Origin: Acidilobaceae archaeon
GTDB lineage: Archaea > Thermoproteota > Thermoprotei_A > Sulfolobales > Acidilobaceae
Assembly (NCBI GenBank): GCA_027014125.1
Contig: JALWEI010000039.1
Span: forward strand, 1 to 64,000
Direction: 5' to 3'
DNA: 64,000 bases
Of this stretch, positions 8,949 to 18,143 are shown piece by piece. The notes under the pieces are model-generated. The model searched no databases. It was not told the origin of the DNA and saw only the letters and a program-made list of their open reading frames with translations. Position 1 is the first letter of the stretch; the number at the start of each line of letters is the position of its first letter. The position numbers were made by a program, and so were the translations under genes.

Positions 8949-10154
8949 GTGGGGGCCCGCGTATTGGCTAGGATAATCCATATGGCAGACATACACCTGG
9001 GTGCCCGGCCCTACGGCTTCCAGGAGCGCTGGATGGATATACTAGAGTCGTTCGAGGACGCCATGAGGAAGGCTGTGGGGGAGAGGCCTGACGTCATAGT
9101 GATAGCAGGGGACCTATTCGACCAGCCCAAGCCGGAGAACAGCGTGGTCAGGCACGCCGTTAAGGTCCTAAGAATAGCCACCGAGCGGGGCATACCGGTG
9201 GTAGCGGCGCACGGGGAGCATGACACCCCGGGGAGGAGGGACAATACCATACTCCAGGTGCTAGAGGCTGCCGTTGAGGGGTTCCACGCCCCGCTACCCC
9301 AGGGATCTGGGAGCGCGGCTGAGATCGCCAGGAGCCAGACACTGAGGGTCAATGGCGTGAATGTGCTCGTGTACCCCTTCAGGAAGGTGGATTTGGAGAC
9401 TAGGAGGAAGGTAGCGGGAGCCCTCCTCCCCGCCTTTGCACGGGCCGCCGAGGCCCTTGAGGGGCCCAGTGTGTTCCTAGCCCACTTCAGCCTGGACACC
9501 GTCTTCCCTATAGACGCTGTTGCTTCCCCCAGCGACCTGCCGCCCGTCGACTATGTAGCCCTGGGCCACGTGCATATGAGGCATATAGAGACGGGCGTCG
9601 ACCCTCCATACGCCTACACTGGTGTCCTGGATCCCCTGAATATCGCGGAGGCTAGGGCCAAGTACACGCACGGCCCCCTCCTAGTGGATATCGAGGGTGA
9701 CGGAGTGGTTATACAGGAGATACCGGTGGCGGTGAGGCCCCAGCTGGAGGTGGAGGGCGAGGCCCGGAGGCTGGAGGAGGCGGTTAGGATCATCAGGAGG
9801 GCGGCGGTGCGTAGGACCAGCGGCAAGCCGCCTCTGGTGCACGTTAAGCTGAGGATCCACCCGGGGATACCCCTCAGGAGCCTATACCAGGAGGCAGCCT
9901 CCGTGCATAGGAGCACGGGGGTGCTTGTTAGGGTAGCCCCCGAGAGGGTCGACCCCGAGGCTGGGAGGGTTGTCATGGGCAGGGAGGCTGTGGACCCCCT
10001 CGAGCTCCTGACCAGCGACATGGGGCTCCCCAGACCGGCGGCGGGCCTGATACTCGAGCTGAAGGAAGCCCTCCTGGAGGGCGACGAGGATAGGGTGCAG
10101 GAGGTGCTGGAGAAGCTGGCGGGTTATGAGAAGGTGCTGGGGAGGTGGCTCTAG
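8949..10154 (+). CDS. mre11: DNA double-strand break repair nuclease Mre11
   Basis: 401 residues with the calcineurin-like phosphoesterase motifs in order: MADIHLG (residues 12-18), GDLFD (about 54), GEHD (about 90), LAHFSLD and GHVHMR (about 206). The third motif reads GEHD where most of the superfamily has GNHD. With Rad50 it forms the two-Mn nuclease that starts DNA-end resection. GTG 8949 fits a leaderless transcript, since an AATTAAA TATA-like element lies about 30 bases upstream; TTG 8964 is the alternative. It is the first gene of a tight mre11-rad50-nurA-herA cluster, so all four products probably act together. Confidence 0.95.
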   Translation: MGARVLARIIHMADIHLGARPYGFQERWMDILESFEDAMRKAVGERPDVIVIAGDLFDQPKPENSVVRHAVKVLRIATERGIPVVAAHGEHDTPGRRDNTILQVLEAAVEGFHAPLPQGSGSAAEIARSQTLRVNGVNVLVYPFRKVDLETRRKVAGALLPAFARAAEALEGPSVFLAHFSLDTVFPIDAVASPSDLPPVDYVALGHVHMRHIETGVDPPYAYTGVLDPLNIAEARAKYTHGPLLVDIEGDGVVIQEIPVAVRPQLEVEGEARRLEEAVRIIRRAAVRRTSGKPPLVHVKLRIHPGIPLRSLYQEAASVHRSTGVLVRVAPERVDPEAGRVVMGREAVDPLELLTSDMGLPRPAAGLILELKEALLEGDEDRVQEVLEKLAGYEKVLGRWL

Positions 10155-10155
10155 G

Positions 10156-12867
10156 GTGCCCTACAGGCTAGGCGAGGTGAGGTTGAGGAACTTCAAGAGC
10201 CATGTGGATACCAGGATAGTGGTCCCCCAAGGGTCTGTGGCGCTCCTAGGCGAGAATGGCGCGGGGAAGAGTAGCATACTGGAGGCGGTCAGGCTAGCCC
10301 TGGCGGTGGACAGGAGGAGGACCCGGGGGCTAGCCCAACTGGTGAACGAGAGGAGGGGCGGCTCCTTCTCCATAAAGCTGACCCTGGAGCCCCTGGAGCA
10401 GGGAGCACCCCCGGTGGAGGCGCTGGTAGAGGCAGGGGGAGGAAGGCCAAGGTACATACTCAAGGTCGGCGGCAAGCTTGTTGCGAGCGGCATCGAAGCC
10501 TATAGGAGGGAGATGAACAAGATCCTCGGCCTCCAGTACCTCACCGACCCCGCCAGCTTCATAGAGAGGGCGGTGATAGTCAGGCAGGGGGGCCTACAGG
10601 CTATAGCGGAGAAGATGGACCGGGGAAGGGAGCTGCGGGAGGAGATAGAGGCAGCCATAGGTATACCAGACTACAAGGAGGCCATCAAGAAGCTAGACCA
10701 AGCCAGGGTGAGGGTGGGAAGCCAGGAGGCGGGGGTCTCCGAGTGGCACCTCAAGAGGGTGGCCAGGAGCCTACAGGAGGCCAGGGACAAGGCCGCCACC
10801 GCCAAGAGGAGCCTACAGGAGGCCAAAAAGAGGCTCAAGGACCTAGAGGAGAAGGCCAAGCGGGTCCAAGCAGAGATCGACAGGCTACTAGAGGAGAAGG
10901 CCAGGCTAGAGGCAGAAGCGGGGGAGGCAGAGGAGCTGGAGAGGCGCATAGCAGCGCTGGAGGCAAGAAGGGCCAGGCTGGGAGCCAGGATTAGGAGGCT
11001 GGAGGAGGAGCTGGAGGAGGCAAGGAGAGCGGGGGAGGAGCTGCCCAGGATCGAGGCCCTAGCGGGCCTAGGCGGGGTCCTCGATAGGATACAGGAGCTG
11101 GAGAGGCTCACAACCGAGCTAAGGGTTGAAGAGGAGAGGCTCACAACCGCCAGGGAGGCGCTGGAGGAGAGGGAGAAGACGAGGGAGGCCTACAACGAGC
11201 ACCGCAGGCTAACAGCTATGCTGGAGGAGTTGATCGAGAGGGAGAGGGAGGCCAGGAGCAGGCTTGCGGGGGTAGAGGCCAAGCTAGCCCAGGCAAGGGA
11301 GAGGCGGAGGAGGCTGGAGGAGAGGCTGGGGGCTGCGCTGAGGGAGGCCTCGAGGATCCTAGGCACCCCCCTCCAGGGGGTAGACGACCTGGCCAGGGGC
11401 CTAGCGGGCATCGAGGAGAAGCTAGCCCTGCTAGGAGAGGAGCTGGCGAGGACAAGGAACAGGATAGGCGCACTCCAGGCCAGGGTAGAGGAGGACAAGA
11501 GGCTCCTAGAGGTCCTACACGACGAGCACACGACCAGGTGCCCGGTATGCGGGAGGGAGCTGACGGAGGAGCATGCAAGGGAGATCAGGTCTAGGATAGC
11601 CGAGAGGCTCAGGAGAGGAGAAGAGGAGCTTAGGAGGCTGAAAGAGAAGCTAAGAAGGCTAGAGGAGGAGGAAGCCAGGCTCAGGGTCGCGAGGGACAGG
11701 CTGGCGAGGCTACTCCAGCAGGCCAGGGATGCAGAGGAGGAGGCAAGGAGCATAGACACCCTGCGGCTGGAGGAGGAGCACGAGAGGCTGGGGATGGAGG
11801 CTAGGAGGCTAAGGGAGGAGATAGCCGGGGCCAGGAGGAGGCTAGAGGAGCTGGAGCCCCTCAGGGACAGGTACATATGGGCACTTCGCCAGGTAAACAC
11901 GCTCAAGGCCAAAAGCCTGGAGGAGGTAGAGGAGAAGCTAGCACGGGTAAGAGGGGAGAGGAGGAGGCTAGAGGCGGAGCTGGAGGGGGCCAGGGCCAAG
12001 GTCCTGGAGGCGACTAGGGCCAAGAGCATGGCAGAGGCAAGGTCTAGGATAAGGGATGCAATCCACGAGCTAGGCAGGCTAAGGGAGCTGGCGGGCAAGG
12101 CAAGGTCCCTCGAGGAGGAGGTAAGCGAGGCGAGGAGGGAGCTAGAGGAGCTGGCAGGGGAGCTATCCAGGGCCAGGGAGAGGCTGGAGGAGGCGAGGAG
12201 GGCCCGGATGATGCTGAGAGAGGCGGAGGAGAGGCTGGAGGAGCTGGCGGGGGAGAAGAGGAGGCTGGAGGAGGAGATCCAGAAGGCCCGGGGCGAGATA
12301 GCCAGGCTAGAAGCGGCCCGTGAGGAGGCGGAGGAGCGGATCAGGGACCTGGAGAAGCTCTACAGGATCGTCAAGGCCGGGGCCGCCGCGAGGAGGATAC
12401 TAGAGAGGCTCCAGGAGACGCTCTACAAGAGGAGCCTGATGGCGCTGGAGGAGGAGATGGCCCAGATACTGGAGAGCTTCAACCTCGACCCGGCTAGGGT
12501 GGAGATAAGGGAGGACCACGGGGGCCTCAGCGTCAGGGTGCTAACCAGGAGCGGCGGGGAGAGGAGTGTATCCATGCTCAGCGGCGGGGAGAGGACCAGC
12601 GTGGCCCTGGCATACGTGCTAGCCCTGAACAGGATGATGAGGACCAACATAGGCTTCCTAGCCCTAGACGAGCCGACCTCGGAGCTGGACCAGGAGAGGA
12701 GGCAGGTCCTAGTAGACCTGGTCTCCAGGCTCACCGGGCCTGGCGGCCTGATCAGCCAGCTGATAATAGTCACACACCACGAGGACGTGATGGACAGGGT
12801 GGAGACGGTTTGCAGGGTGAGGAAGACCTCGGGCCAGAGCAGGGTGGAGTGCAGTGGAGGAGCTTAG
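10156..12867 (+). CDS. rad50: DNA double-strand break repair ATPase Rad50
   Basis: About 903 residues. The N-terminal half-ATPase has Walker A GENGAGKSS near residue 32; a very long, Glu/Arg/Lys-rich coiled coil follows, broken by the zinc hook CPVCG near residue 461; the C-terminal half has the ABC signature LSGGERTSVALAY (about 807) and Walker B FLALDEPTSELD (about 835). Rad50 bridges DNA ends and gates Mre11. The start is GTG 10156, one base after the mre11 stop with GGAGGTGG just upstream; the frame's longer opening lies inside mre11 and is not needed. Its stop overlaps nurA by 14 bases. Confidence 0.95.
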   Translation: MPYRLGEVRLRNFKSHVDTRIVVPQGSVALLGENGAGKSSILEAVRLALAVDRRRTRGLAQLVNERRGGSFSIKLTLEPLEQGAPPVEALVEAGGGRPRYILKVGGKLVASGIEAYRREMNKILGLQYLTDPASFIERAVIVRQGGLQAIAEKMDRGRELREEIEAAIGIPDYKEAIKKLDQARVRVGSQEAGVSEWHLKRVARSLQEARDKAATAKRSLQEAKKRLKDLEEKAKRVQAEIDRLLEEKARLEAEAGEAEELERRIAALEARRARLGARIRRLEEELEEARRAGEELPRIEALAGLGGVLDRIQELERLTTELRVEEERLTTAREALEEREKTREAYNEHRRLTAMLEELIEREREARSRLAGVEAKLAQARERRRRLEERLGAALREASRILGTPLQGVDDLARGLAGIEEKLALLGEELARTRNRIGALQARVEEDKRLLEVLHDEHTTRCPVCGRELTEEHAREIRSRIAERLRRGEEELRRLKEKLRRLEEEEARLRVARDRLARLLQQARDAEEEARSIDTLRLEEEHERLGMEARRLREEIAGARRRLEELEPLRDRYIWALRQVNTLKAKSLEEVEEKLARVRGERRRLEAELEGARAKVLEATRAKSMAEARSRIRDAIHELGRLRELAGKARSLEEEVSEARRELEELAGELSRARERLEEARRARMMLREAEERLEELAGEKRRLEEEIQKARGEIARLEAAREEAEERIRDLEKLYRIVKAGAAARRILERLQETLYKRSLMALEEEMAQILESFNLDPARVEIREDHGGLSVRVLTRSGGERSVSMLSGGERTSVALAYVLALNRMMRTNIGFLALDEPTSELDQERRQVLVDLVSRLTGPGGLISQLIIVTHHEDVMDRVETVCRVRKTSGQSRVECSGGA

Positions 12868-14047
12868 GCAGCCTAGAACCCTGGTAGAGGCGGCCCTCAG
12901 GGCCCGGGACAGGATAACCCACGCACCCCAGGAGCAGTGCAGCGTAGAGTGGAGGAGCCTACCCAGCCCCAGCCCCGAGCCGCCCCCCGTAGTGGCGGTG
13001 GACGGGGGCTCAATGAAGCTGGAGACCGAGACGACCACAATCTACGCTGTAAAGGCGTGGGCCGGAGTGTTCAACCCGACACTCGAGGGGGAGGAGGAGA
13101 TAGCCAACGCAGGACCCGTGGTGCCGCCGGAGAACGCTGAGGACAGGATAAGCATATACAGAGAGATACTAGAGGCCGCCCTAGCCGCTAGGCACACACC
13201 CAGGAGGGGCCTCCTCCTTCTGGATGGGAGCATAAGGCCCGTTCTAAGGTGGTGGCGCCCGGGCTTCACCAGGAGGGGTACAAGGATGAGCACGGCCCTC
13301 AGCGAGGCGCTGAGGAGAGTCGAGGAGTGGGCCAAGACCAGCAGCCCCCTGGCCCTAGCGGTGAGGGGGTGCCGGAGCCTGGGGGCGCCAAGCTGCCTGG
13401 AGGAGCTGATACGCTCCTCACCGATACGGCCCGCCTCAACGGAGCTGGCCCACGAGCTCGGCCCCAGGGTGGGGGACTGGATCGTGCTGGTCGAGGTCAT
13501 GGAGAAGCTGTACCTCTACAAGGAGGCCATAGAGGCCGCCTGGAGGGCGGGCTCAACCCCAGTCTTCATAACTAAGACCAGCAGGCAGAGGAGCCTGTGC
13601 GGCGAGGACCAGGCGAGGCCTGACGTCTACTACATCAAGAAGCTCCACCCAGCAGAGCCCGGCTACGCCATAGCCGGTGGGGGCGTCGTCGTCGGGGCCT
13701 ACAACATAACCGGGATAGCCCGGGGAGGCGATGAGAGGCTCGGGAGCCTATACCCCCAGCAAATGGGCATAGCAGACTTCTACGAGGAGAGGATAGCACT
13801 GGTCGAGGCCTACGCAAGGCTAGCCCCCGGGGCCCCCATACTCCTAGTGGGCGTAGTCCTCCCCGCCGAGGACGCCTCGATACACAGGCTGGAGGAGGCC
13901 CTATCCCGGCTCCAGGCGATACCCGGCGACGGCTACCCGGCGCCCCTCTTCATAGCCCACCACAAGGCCAGGATCCACAGGGACGAGGCCAACACCCTCG
14001 AGGGCATGCTAGTCGACTCGAGGGAGAGGACGATGCTCGAGTTCTAG
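12854..14047 (+). CDS. nurA: 5'-3' nuclease NurA
   Basis: 397 residues, typical for NurA. The NurA domain begins with VVAVDGGSMKLET (about residues 42-54), where the Asp is the first metal ligand, and the second half contains KTSRQRSLC and PQQMGIADFYEERIALVEAY. NurA is a nuclease that works with the HerA helicase to generate 3' single-stranded tails after Mre11-Rad50 has acted. GTG 12854 lies inside the end of rad50 and herA follows 40 bases later, so this is part of the resection operon. The fold is RNase H-like. Confidence 0.9.
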   Translation: MEELRQPRTLVEAALRARDRITHAPQEQCSVEWRSLPSPSPEPPPVVAVDGGSMKLETETTTIYAVKAWAGVFNPTLEGEEEIANAGPVVPPENAEDRISIYREILEAALAARHTPRRGLLLLDGSIRPVLRWWRPGFTRRGTRMSTALSEALRRVEEWAKTSSPLALAVRGCRSLGAPSCLEELIRSSPIRPASTELAHELGPRVGDWIVLVEVMEKLYLYKEAIEAAWRAGSTPVFITKTSRQRSLCGEDQARPDVYYIKKLHPAEPGYAIAGGGVVVGAYNITGIARGGDERLGSLYPQQMGIADFYEERIALVEAYARLAPGAPILLVGVVLPAEDASIHRLEEALSRLQAIPGDGYPAPLFIAHHKARIHRDEANTLEGMLVDSRERTMLEF

Positions 14048-14060
14048 CCGCAACCCACCG

Positions 14061-14067
14061 TATATAC
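14061..14067 (+). promoter_or_regulatory. TATA box for herA
   Basis: TATATAC lies 21-27 bases before the ATG of herA in the short nurA-herA gap, the spacing expected for a leaderless crenarchaeal transcript. It suggests herA (and the peptidase after it) can be transcribed separately from mre11-rad50-nurA. Confidence 0.45.
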
Positions 14068-14087
14068 CCGGGGCGGGGGCTAGAGGC

Positions 14088-15683
14088 ATGGATGGGGTGG
14101 CCACTATAAGGGAGGAAACCTGTGGGGGCAGGAAGCTGGGCCTGGTCATAGGGGAGAGCGCGCCCGAGAGGAGCATCGTTATATTCAACAGCGAGGCAGC
14201 GGGGAGCGTGAGGGCCGGGAGCTACCTGGTCGGGATGAGTCTAGAGGGCTGCGTGCTCGGCATAGTAGAGAGGCTCGTAGCCGGGTCCCTCCTCTACCCC
14301 AGCGACATGTCCAACCCGCTGAGGGCGGAGTCCGTCAGGGCCTCGATGGGGGGCAGGGCGGAGTACTACCTGAGGGGGAGTGTTAGGTGGCTTGCCAGGG
14401 TCGAGGACCTGGCGCGGGGCGTGATAATGGCGCCCAAGCACCCAGTCCTGCCGGGAACGGAGGTCTACACCGTTTCCAAGACCCTCCTAACCGCAGTGTT
14501 CGCCCCAAACGCGCCCGGGTGGGCCAGGCTAGGCGAGGTGCAGCCCGATGGCGTGGAGTACAGGGTGAACCTGAACAGGCTGACGAGGCACTTGGCCATA
14601 CTAGCGGTGACGGGCGGGGGTAAGAGTAACACCGTGTGCGTCCTAACCAAGCAGCTGGTAACGAGGGGCGCCACCGTCGTCCTATTCGATATGCACGGGG
14701 AGTACGGGGACCTCGGCCTCGGCCCCAGGGCGCTGGAGCACGACCCGGCCTCGGTCAACCCTGCCGCCCTCAGCTTCCCCGAGGTCCTCCAGCTGGCCAG
14801 GATGCCTGCCAACGCGATCAACCAGGAGAGGATACTCCGGTGGGCCTGGAAGACCGCTATGAAGCTCTACACCGCCGGGGCCATAAGGTCCTCGGAGATA
14901 CTGGAGACGGCGAGGGCCCTAGTCAAGGACCTGGCCGAGAATAGTAGGAGGACCATTAATAGCGTCCTTAAGAGCGGGGTCAAGGACCTCGAGGAGCCCC
15001 CCGGCGGGGTGAAGCAGGAGCAGGCCCAGGGGGTGCTCAACAAGCTTGACGACCTCCTAGACTACTACAGCGAGGTCCTAAACCCCAACCTCCCCCTGGA
15101 GCTGGATAGGGTGATAAGGCCCGGGGGGCTCACGGTCTTCAACCTATCCAGCCTCGACGAGCAGGGGGCAGACGCCGTGGTTAGCCACTACCTGAGGAGG
15201 CTCCTACAGGAGAGGAAGGCCTACAAGTCCCAGGGGAGGGGCTACCCCACGCCCGTGATAGCCATAGTAGAGGAGGCACACGTCCTCATACCAAACGGGG
15301 AGGACACCCTCACCAAGTACTGGGCAGCCAGGGTCGCCAGGGAGGGGAGGAAGTTCGGCCTAGGCCTAGCACTGGTAAGCCAGAGGCCCAGGAACGTGGA
15401 CCCCGACGTGCTCAGCCAGACAAACAACAAGATCATACTGAGGATGGTGGAGCCCCAGGACATAAGGTACGTCCAAGCCGCCAGCGAGGAGCTAAGCGAG
15501 GACCTATCAAGCCTACTCCCCAGCCTAAACCCGGGCGAAGCCATAGTCATAGGGAGCATGACCAGGCTACCCGCACTGGCCAAGATAGACCTGTGCAAGG
15601 GCAAGAAGGGAGGGGGAGACATACCCCTAATACCCGAGCCCGCGACAAGAGAGGACGAGGACATTCTAGACCAGGTGTTCTAG
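14088..15683 (+). CDS. herA: Bipolar DNA helicase HerA
   Basis: 531 residues. An N-terminal HAS-barrel (about 1-130) precedes a RecA/FtsK-like ATPase with Walker A VTGGGKSNTV (about residue 174), Walker B VIAIVEEAHVLIP (about 390) and the arginine-rich ALVSQRPRNVDPDVLSQ (about 430). HerA is a hexameric translocase that, with NurA, resects DNA ends. ATG 14088 follows a TATA box at leaderless spacing. The stop is one base from the start of the following isoaspartyl-peptidase gene. Confidence 0.93.
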   Translation: MDGVATIREETCGGRKLGLVIGESAPERSIVIFNSEAAGSVRAGSYLVGMSLEGCVLGIVERLVAGSLLYPSDMSNPLRAESVRASMGGRAEYYLRGSVRWLARVEDLARGVIMAPKHPVLPGTEVYTVSKTLLTAVFAPNAPGWARLGEVQPDGVEYRVNLNRLTRHLAILAVTGGGKSNTVCVLTKQLVTRGATVVLFDMHGEYGDLGLGPRALEHDPASVNPAALSFPEVLQLARMPANAINQERILRWAWKTAMKLYTAGAIRSSEILETARALVKDLAENSRRTINSVLKSGVKDLEEPPGGVKQEQAQGVLNKLDDLLDYYSEVLNPNLPLELDRVIRPGGLTVFNLSSLDEQGADAVVSHYLRRLLQERKAYKSQGRGYPTPVIAIVEEAHVLIPNGEDTLTKYWAARVAREGRKFGLGLALVSQRPRNVDPDVLSQTNNKIILRMVEPQDIRYVQAASEELSEDLSSLLPSLNPGEAIVIGSMTRLPALAKIDLCKGKKGGGDIPLIPEPATREDEDILDQVF

Positions 15684-15684
15684 G

Positions 15685-16608
15685 ATGAAGACCCTACTCA
15701 TCCACGGGGGAGCAGGGAGGATCAGGGAACCCAGCCCCCAGGCCCTAAAGGCGCTCCGAGGCGCCTGCGAGGCCGGGCTAAGCAGAGACAACGCCCTAGA
15801 CATGGTGGTAGAGGCAGTAGCGGCAATGGAGGACTCGGGCCAATTCAACGCAGGCCAGGGGAGCAGCCTCAACCTCCTGGGGGAGAGGGAGATGGACGCC
15901 GGGGTCATGTCATCCACCGGCCTCCTAGGCGCAGTAGCTGCGGTGAGGTACCCTAGGAACCCGGTTAGGCTGGCCAGGATAGTAGCGGAGGCAACCGATC
16001 ACGTGCTCCTAGCCGGCCCCGGGGCGGATAGGCTGGCGGAGGGCCTAGGGCTACCCCAGATACCCCCGCCAAGCCGTGGGATAGTGGAGAGGTACAGGAG
16101 GCTACTGGAAGAGTACCGCCGGGGAGAATACCCCATCTACAGGGGCAACCTGGAGACGGCTAGGAAGGCAGGCCTAATGGACACGGTAGGAGCCGTCGCC
16201 TGGGACGGCGAGGCCCTGGCAGCGGCCACCAGCACCGGTGGGGTGTGGCTCAAGCTACCCGGGAGGGTAGGGGACACCCCCATACCCGGGGCAGGCTTCC
16301 TAGCAACCCAGCGCCTAGCAGGCTCCTCCACAGGCCTCGGGGAGGCGATCATAAGGGCCATGCCCCTCCAGAGGCTCGACGGGCTCCTAGCCAGCGGGCT
16401 GGGCCTGCACGAGGCCCTGAAGACCCTAGGCAGGATCGTCGAGGACACTGTGGGGCCCGGAACAATGGGGCTTATAGCAGTAACGAGCAGGGGCGAAGCC
16501 GGGATATACTATAACACGGAGGGCATATACACCGCCTCCTGCACAAGCACAGGCGTAGAGGCCTCACTCCACATGGGCGGGGGTATAATAATACTACAGA
16601 GGGGCTAG
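15685..16608 (+). CDS. Isoaspartyl peptidase / plant-type L-asparaginase (Ntn hydrolase)
   Basis: 307 residues in the type 2 asparaginase family. The N-terminal half has LIHGGAGR and GQGSSLNLLGEREMDAGVM. The autocleavage site is the MDTVGAVAWD segment near residue 165: cleavage before the Thr would expose the catalytic N-terminal nucleophile. The second half has STGG and TSTGGVWLKLPGR, which bind substrate. The enzyme removes beta-aspartyl residues from peptides and hydrolyses asparagine, useful for repair of heat-damaged peptides. The residue before Thr is Asp rather than the common Gly. It follows herA by one base, so it is co-transcribed, though no functional link to DNA repair is evident. 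Confidence 0.88.
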   Translation: MKTLLIHGGAGRIREPSPQALKALRGACEAGLSRDNALDMVVEAVAAMEDSGQFNAGQGSSLNLLGEREMDAGVMSSTGLLGAVAAVRYPRNPVRLARIVAEATDHVLLAGPGADRLAEGLGLPQIPPPSRGIVERYRRLLEEYRRGEYPIYRGNLETARKAGLMDTVGAVAWDGEALAAATSTGGVWLKLPGRVGDTPIPGAGFLATQRLAGSSTGLGEAIIRAMPLQRLDGLLASGLGLHEALKTLGRIVEDTVGPGTMGLIAVTSRGEAGIYYNTEGIYTASCTSTGVEASLHMGGGIIILQRG

Positions 16609-16712
16609 GAAACGCCGCAAAGAACAACCATCCCGAGCCGGCATACTATAAACCCTATTATTATCCCCAAGCGTTCAGCGCCAGCACCGTCCCTATACTA
16701 CTTCTCTATTCT

Positions 16713-17147
16713 CTATGGGCTAGGGGACCGCGCCTCCGCTACGACCTTTCGCCGTATAGCATCCACCAGATCATCCAGGGTTACCGGCTTCCCGGGGTCC
16801 AGGCCCAGCCGCTTCAGCTCCTCGGGGCGGGCTGGTATTAGGATTACCTCGTCTGGGCTCCACTCCGTGCTCCCTAGGACTTCTAACTCTTCTCTTATGA
16901 GTGGGTCTAGCCTGCTCCAGATTATGTCGTCCTTGGTGTCCCAGTATTGGGCGTGTAGGTGTGTGGCCTTCCCTATTAGTATGACCGCGTAGGCCCTCTT
17001 CTTACCCCCAGTGAGCTCCTCTGCAATGTCTAGGGGGATCTTGGCGTGGGCCCTCTTGTACTTGCGTCCTTTGACTGTGGTGGTTGTTATGGATACTGGG
17101 ACTATGACTGGGTGTAGCCTCCGGGTTAGGAGTCTCAGCACTGTCAT
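16713..17147 (-). CDS. AbrB-like regulator, module copy 1
   Basis: 144 residues; not a family I can name with certainty. The N-terminal half contains AHAKIPLDIAEELTGG, which resembles the swapped-hairpin AbrB/SpoVT DNA-binding fold (a strand, IP, then a helix). The C-terminus, LGLDPGKPVTLDDLVDAIR followed by RKVVAEARSPSP, is shared with two paralogues at 17655-18113 and 21847-22281. Each of the three faces a small winged-helix gene in divergent orientation; the partner of this copy (17304-17549) is broken. I infer a DNA-binding regulator of its own divergent promoter. AT position 17145-17147 is a clear ATG start. Confidence 0.6.
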   Translation of the reverse strand: MTVLRLLTRRLHPVIVPVSITTTTVKGRKYKRAHAKIPLDIAEELTGGKKRAYAVILIGKATHLHAQYWDTKDDIIWSRLDPLIREELEVLGSTEWSPDEVILIPARPEELKRLGLDPGKPVTLDDLVDAIRRKVVAEARSPSP

Positions 17148-17211
17148 TCCCCGTCCTCCTGGGCCCCTCTTTTCTCCCGTATATAGGGTATAGGGGTTTG
17201 CGGGGTTTAAG

Positions 17212-17246
17212 TAGTTTGCTCTTGTTATACTTGTTAGCGCAAACTA
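17212..17246. promoter_or_regulatory. Inverted repeat in module 1 divergent promoter
   Basis: TAGTTTGC at 17212-17219 is repeated inverted as GCAAACTA at 17239-17246 with 19 bases between. It lies between the AbrB-like gene and the winged-helix pseudogene, next to the TATA-like CTATAAATATAGG. It is a candidate operator of this module and differs from the palindromes of the other two copies. Confidence 0.5.
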
Positions 17247-17303
17247 TAAATATAGGATGCGTGGGATAGTAGTTACTGGGATCGGCATGAGCCTAGGCAG
17301 GGT

Positions 17304-17549
17304 ATGGGGGAGCTCGCCGAGGAGGAGAGACACGGCAGGAAGCCGCACCACACGCCAATAGGCGAGATAATGAGGAAGCTGGCACCAAGCCTCAGAGACA
17401 CGGCAACAATCCGGTGAGCCCTCAAAGGGCTCAAGAGGAGGGGGCTCGCTAGGACGGTGAAGTCCGGGGGAGAAAGGAGAGCTGGACCCTAACCCGGGGA
17501 GGGAGCAAACCTAGCAGCAGAGTACTGTCCAAGGCTATGGGAGGACTAA
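17304..17549 (+). pseudogene. Winged-helix gene remnant, module copy 1 (two in-frame stops)
   Basis: From ATG 17304 the frame gives a product resembling the 85- and 86-residue winged-helix proteins at 18236 and 22405: HHTPIGEIMRKLAPSLRD, then ALKGLKRRGLARTVKSGG (compare GIKQLERQGLVYRKGG). TGA at 17415-17417 and TAA at 17490-17492 interrupt it, but the same frame continues to a TAA at 17547, giving about 81 codons, close to the intact length. Its position, divergent from an AbrB-like gene, matches the two intact copies. Simple decay is the best reading; readthrough would need evidence that is not here. Confidence 0.7.
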
Positions 17550-17654
17550 CACCAGGCCCAGCACTGGCATAGGCAAGGGCCGGAGTAGCCCCCATGAGCC
17601 AACCGACACTACACTAGTACCAGATGCCAGCCAGAGGGATGCCTACCCGTCACC

Positions 17655-18113
17655 CTATTGGGTGGGAGCCTCTGCTAGGACCTTGCGCTTTATCGCTTCT
17701 TCTATGTCCTCGAGGGTTATGGGCCTGTCGGGGTCTAGGCCTAGCTGTCTTAGCCTTTCTGGGTCTGCTGGTATGAGGGTTATGGGCTTGTTGGGGTTGT
17801 CTAGGGTTAGGGCTTTGATCTCCTTGGCTATCCTCTCGGGGAGGTCTTCTGTTGGCAGGGTGGCCCAGTCTAGTAGGTGGTGCCATGGCGCCTTGGTTGC
17901 TAGCACTGTTATGGGCACGCCCTCGCTGCCCGGCTCTGGGAGCCTCTCCCCTAGCAGCTCCCTGGCTAGCCTCTTGGGGAGGCTTATGTAGTACTGGGTG
18001 TAGCTCCTCCCCTTCGCCCCGGCCTTCTTCGCCTTTACCGTTAGGGGCATCAGCAGGTACCTGCGGCCTGCGAGTGTGATCCACTTGGCGTGGTACTCCC
18101 ATAGGTCCTCCAT
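17655..18113 (-). CDS. AbrB-like regulator, module copy 2
   Basis: 152 residues, paralogue of 16713-17147 and 21847-22281. YTQYYISLPKRLARELLGE (about residues 39-57) matches the AbrB/SpoVT pattern, and the C-terminal LGLDPDRPITLEDIEEAIK plus RKVLAEA is nearly the same as in copy 3, including at the DNA level over the last roughly 100 bases. The gene is divergent from the winged-helix gene at 18236, with 122 bases between that carry several dyads. Expected role: DNA-binding regulator, probably autoregulating; function beyond this is unknown. The start is ATG at 18111-18113. Confidence 0.6.
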   Translation of the reverse strand: MEDLWEYHAKWITLAGRRYLLMPLTVKAKKAGAKGRSYTQYYISLPKRLARELLGERLPEPGSEGVPITVLATKAPWHHLLDWATLPTEDLPERIAKEIKALTLDNPNKPITLIPADPERLRQLGLDPDRPITLEDIEEAIKRKVLAEAPTQ

Positions 18114-18143
18114 ACTGCCCGTACCCCCTATACCATGTATTGT

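Noticed and set aside
11190-12098. 302-codon minus-strand open frame rich in Ser and Leu
   Set aside because: It is antisense to the Rad50 coiled coil; the Ser/Leu bias is the complement of Glu/Lys/Arg codons. No family features.
12937-13140. Small plus-strand frames inside nurA and similar frames inside other genes
   Set aside because: Shadows of GC-rich coding sequence in other frames.
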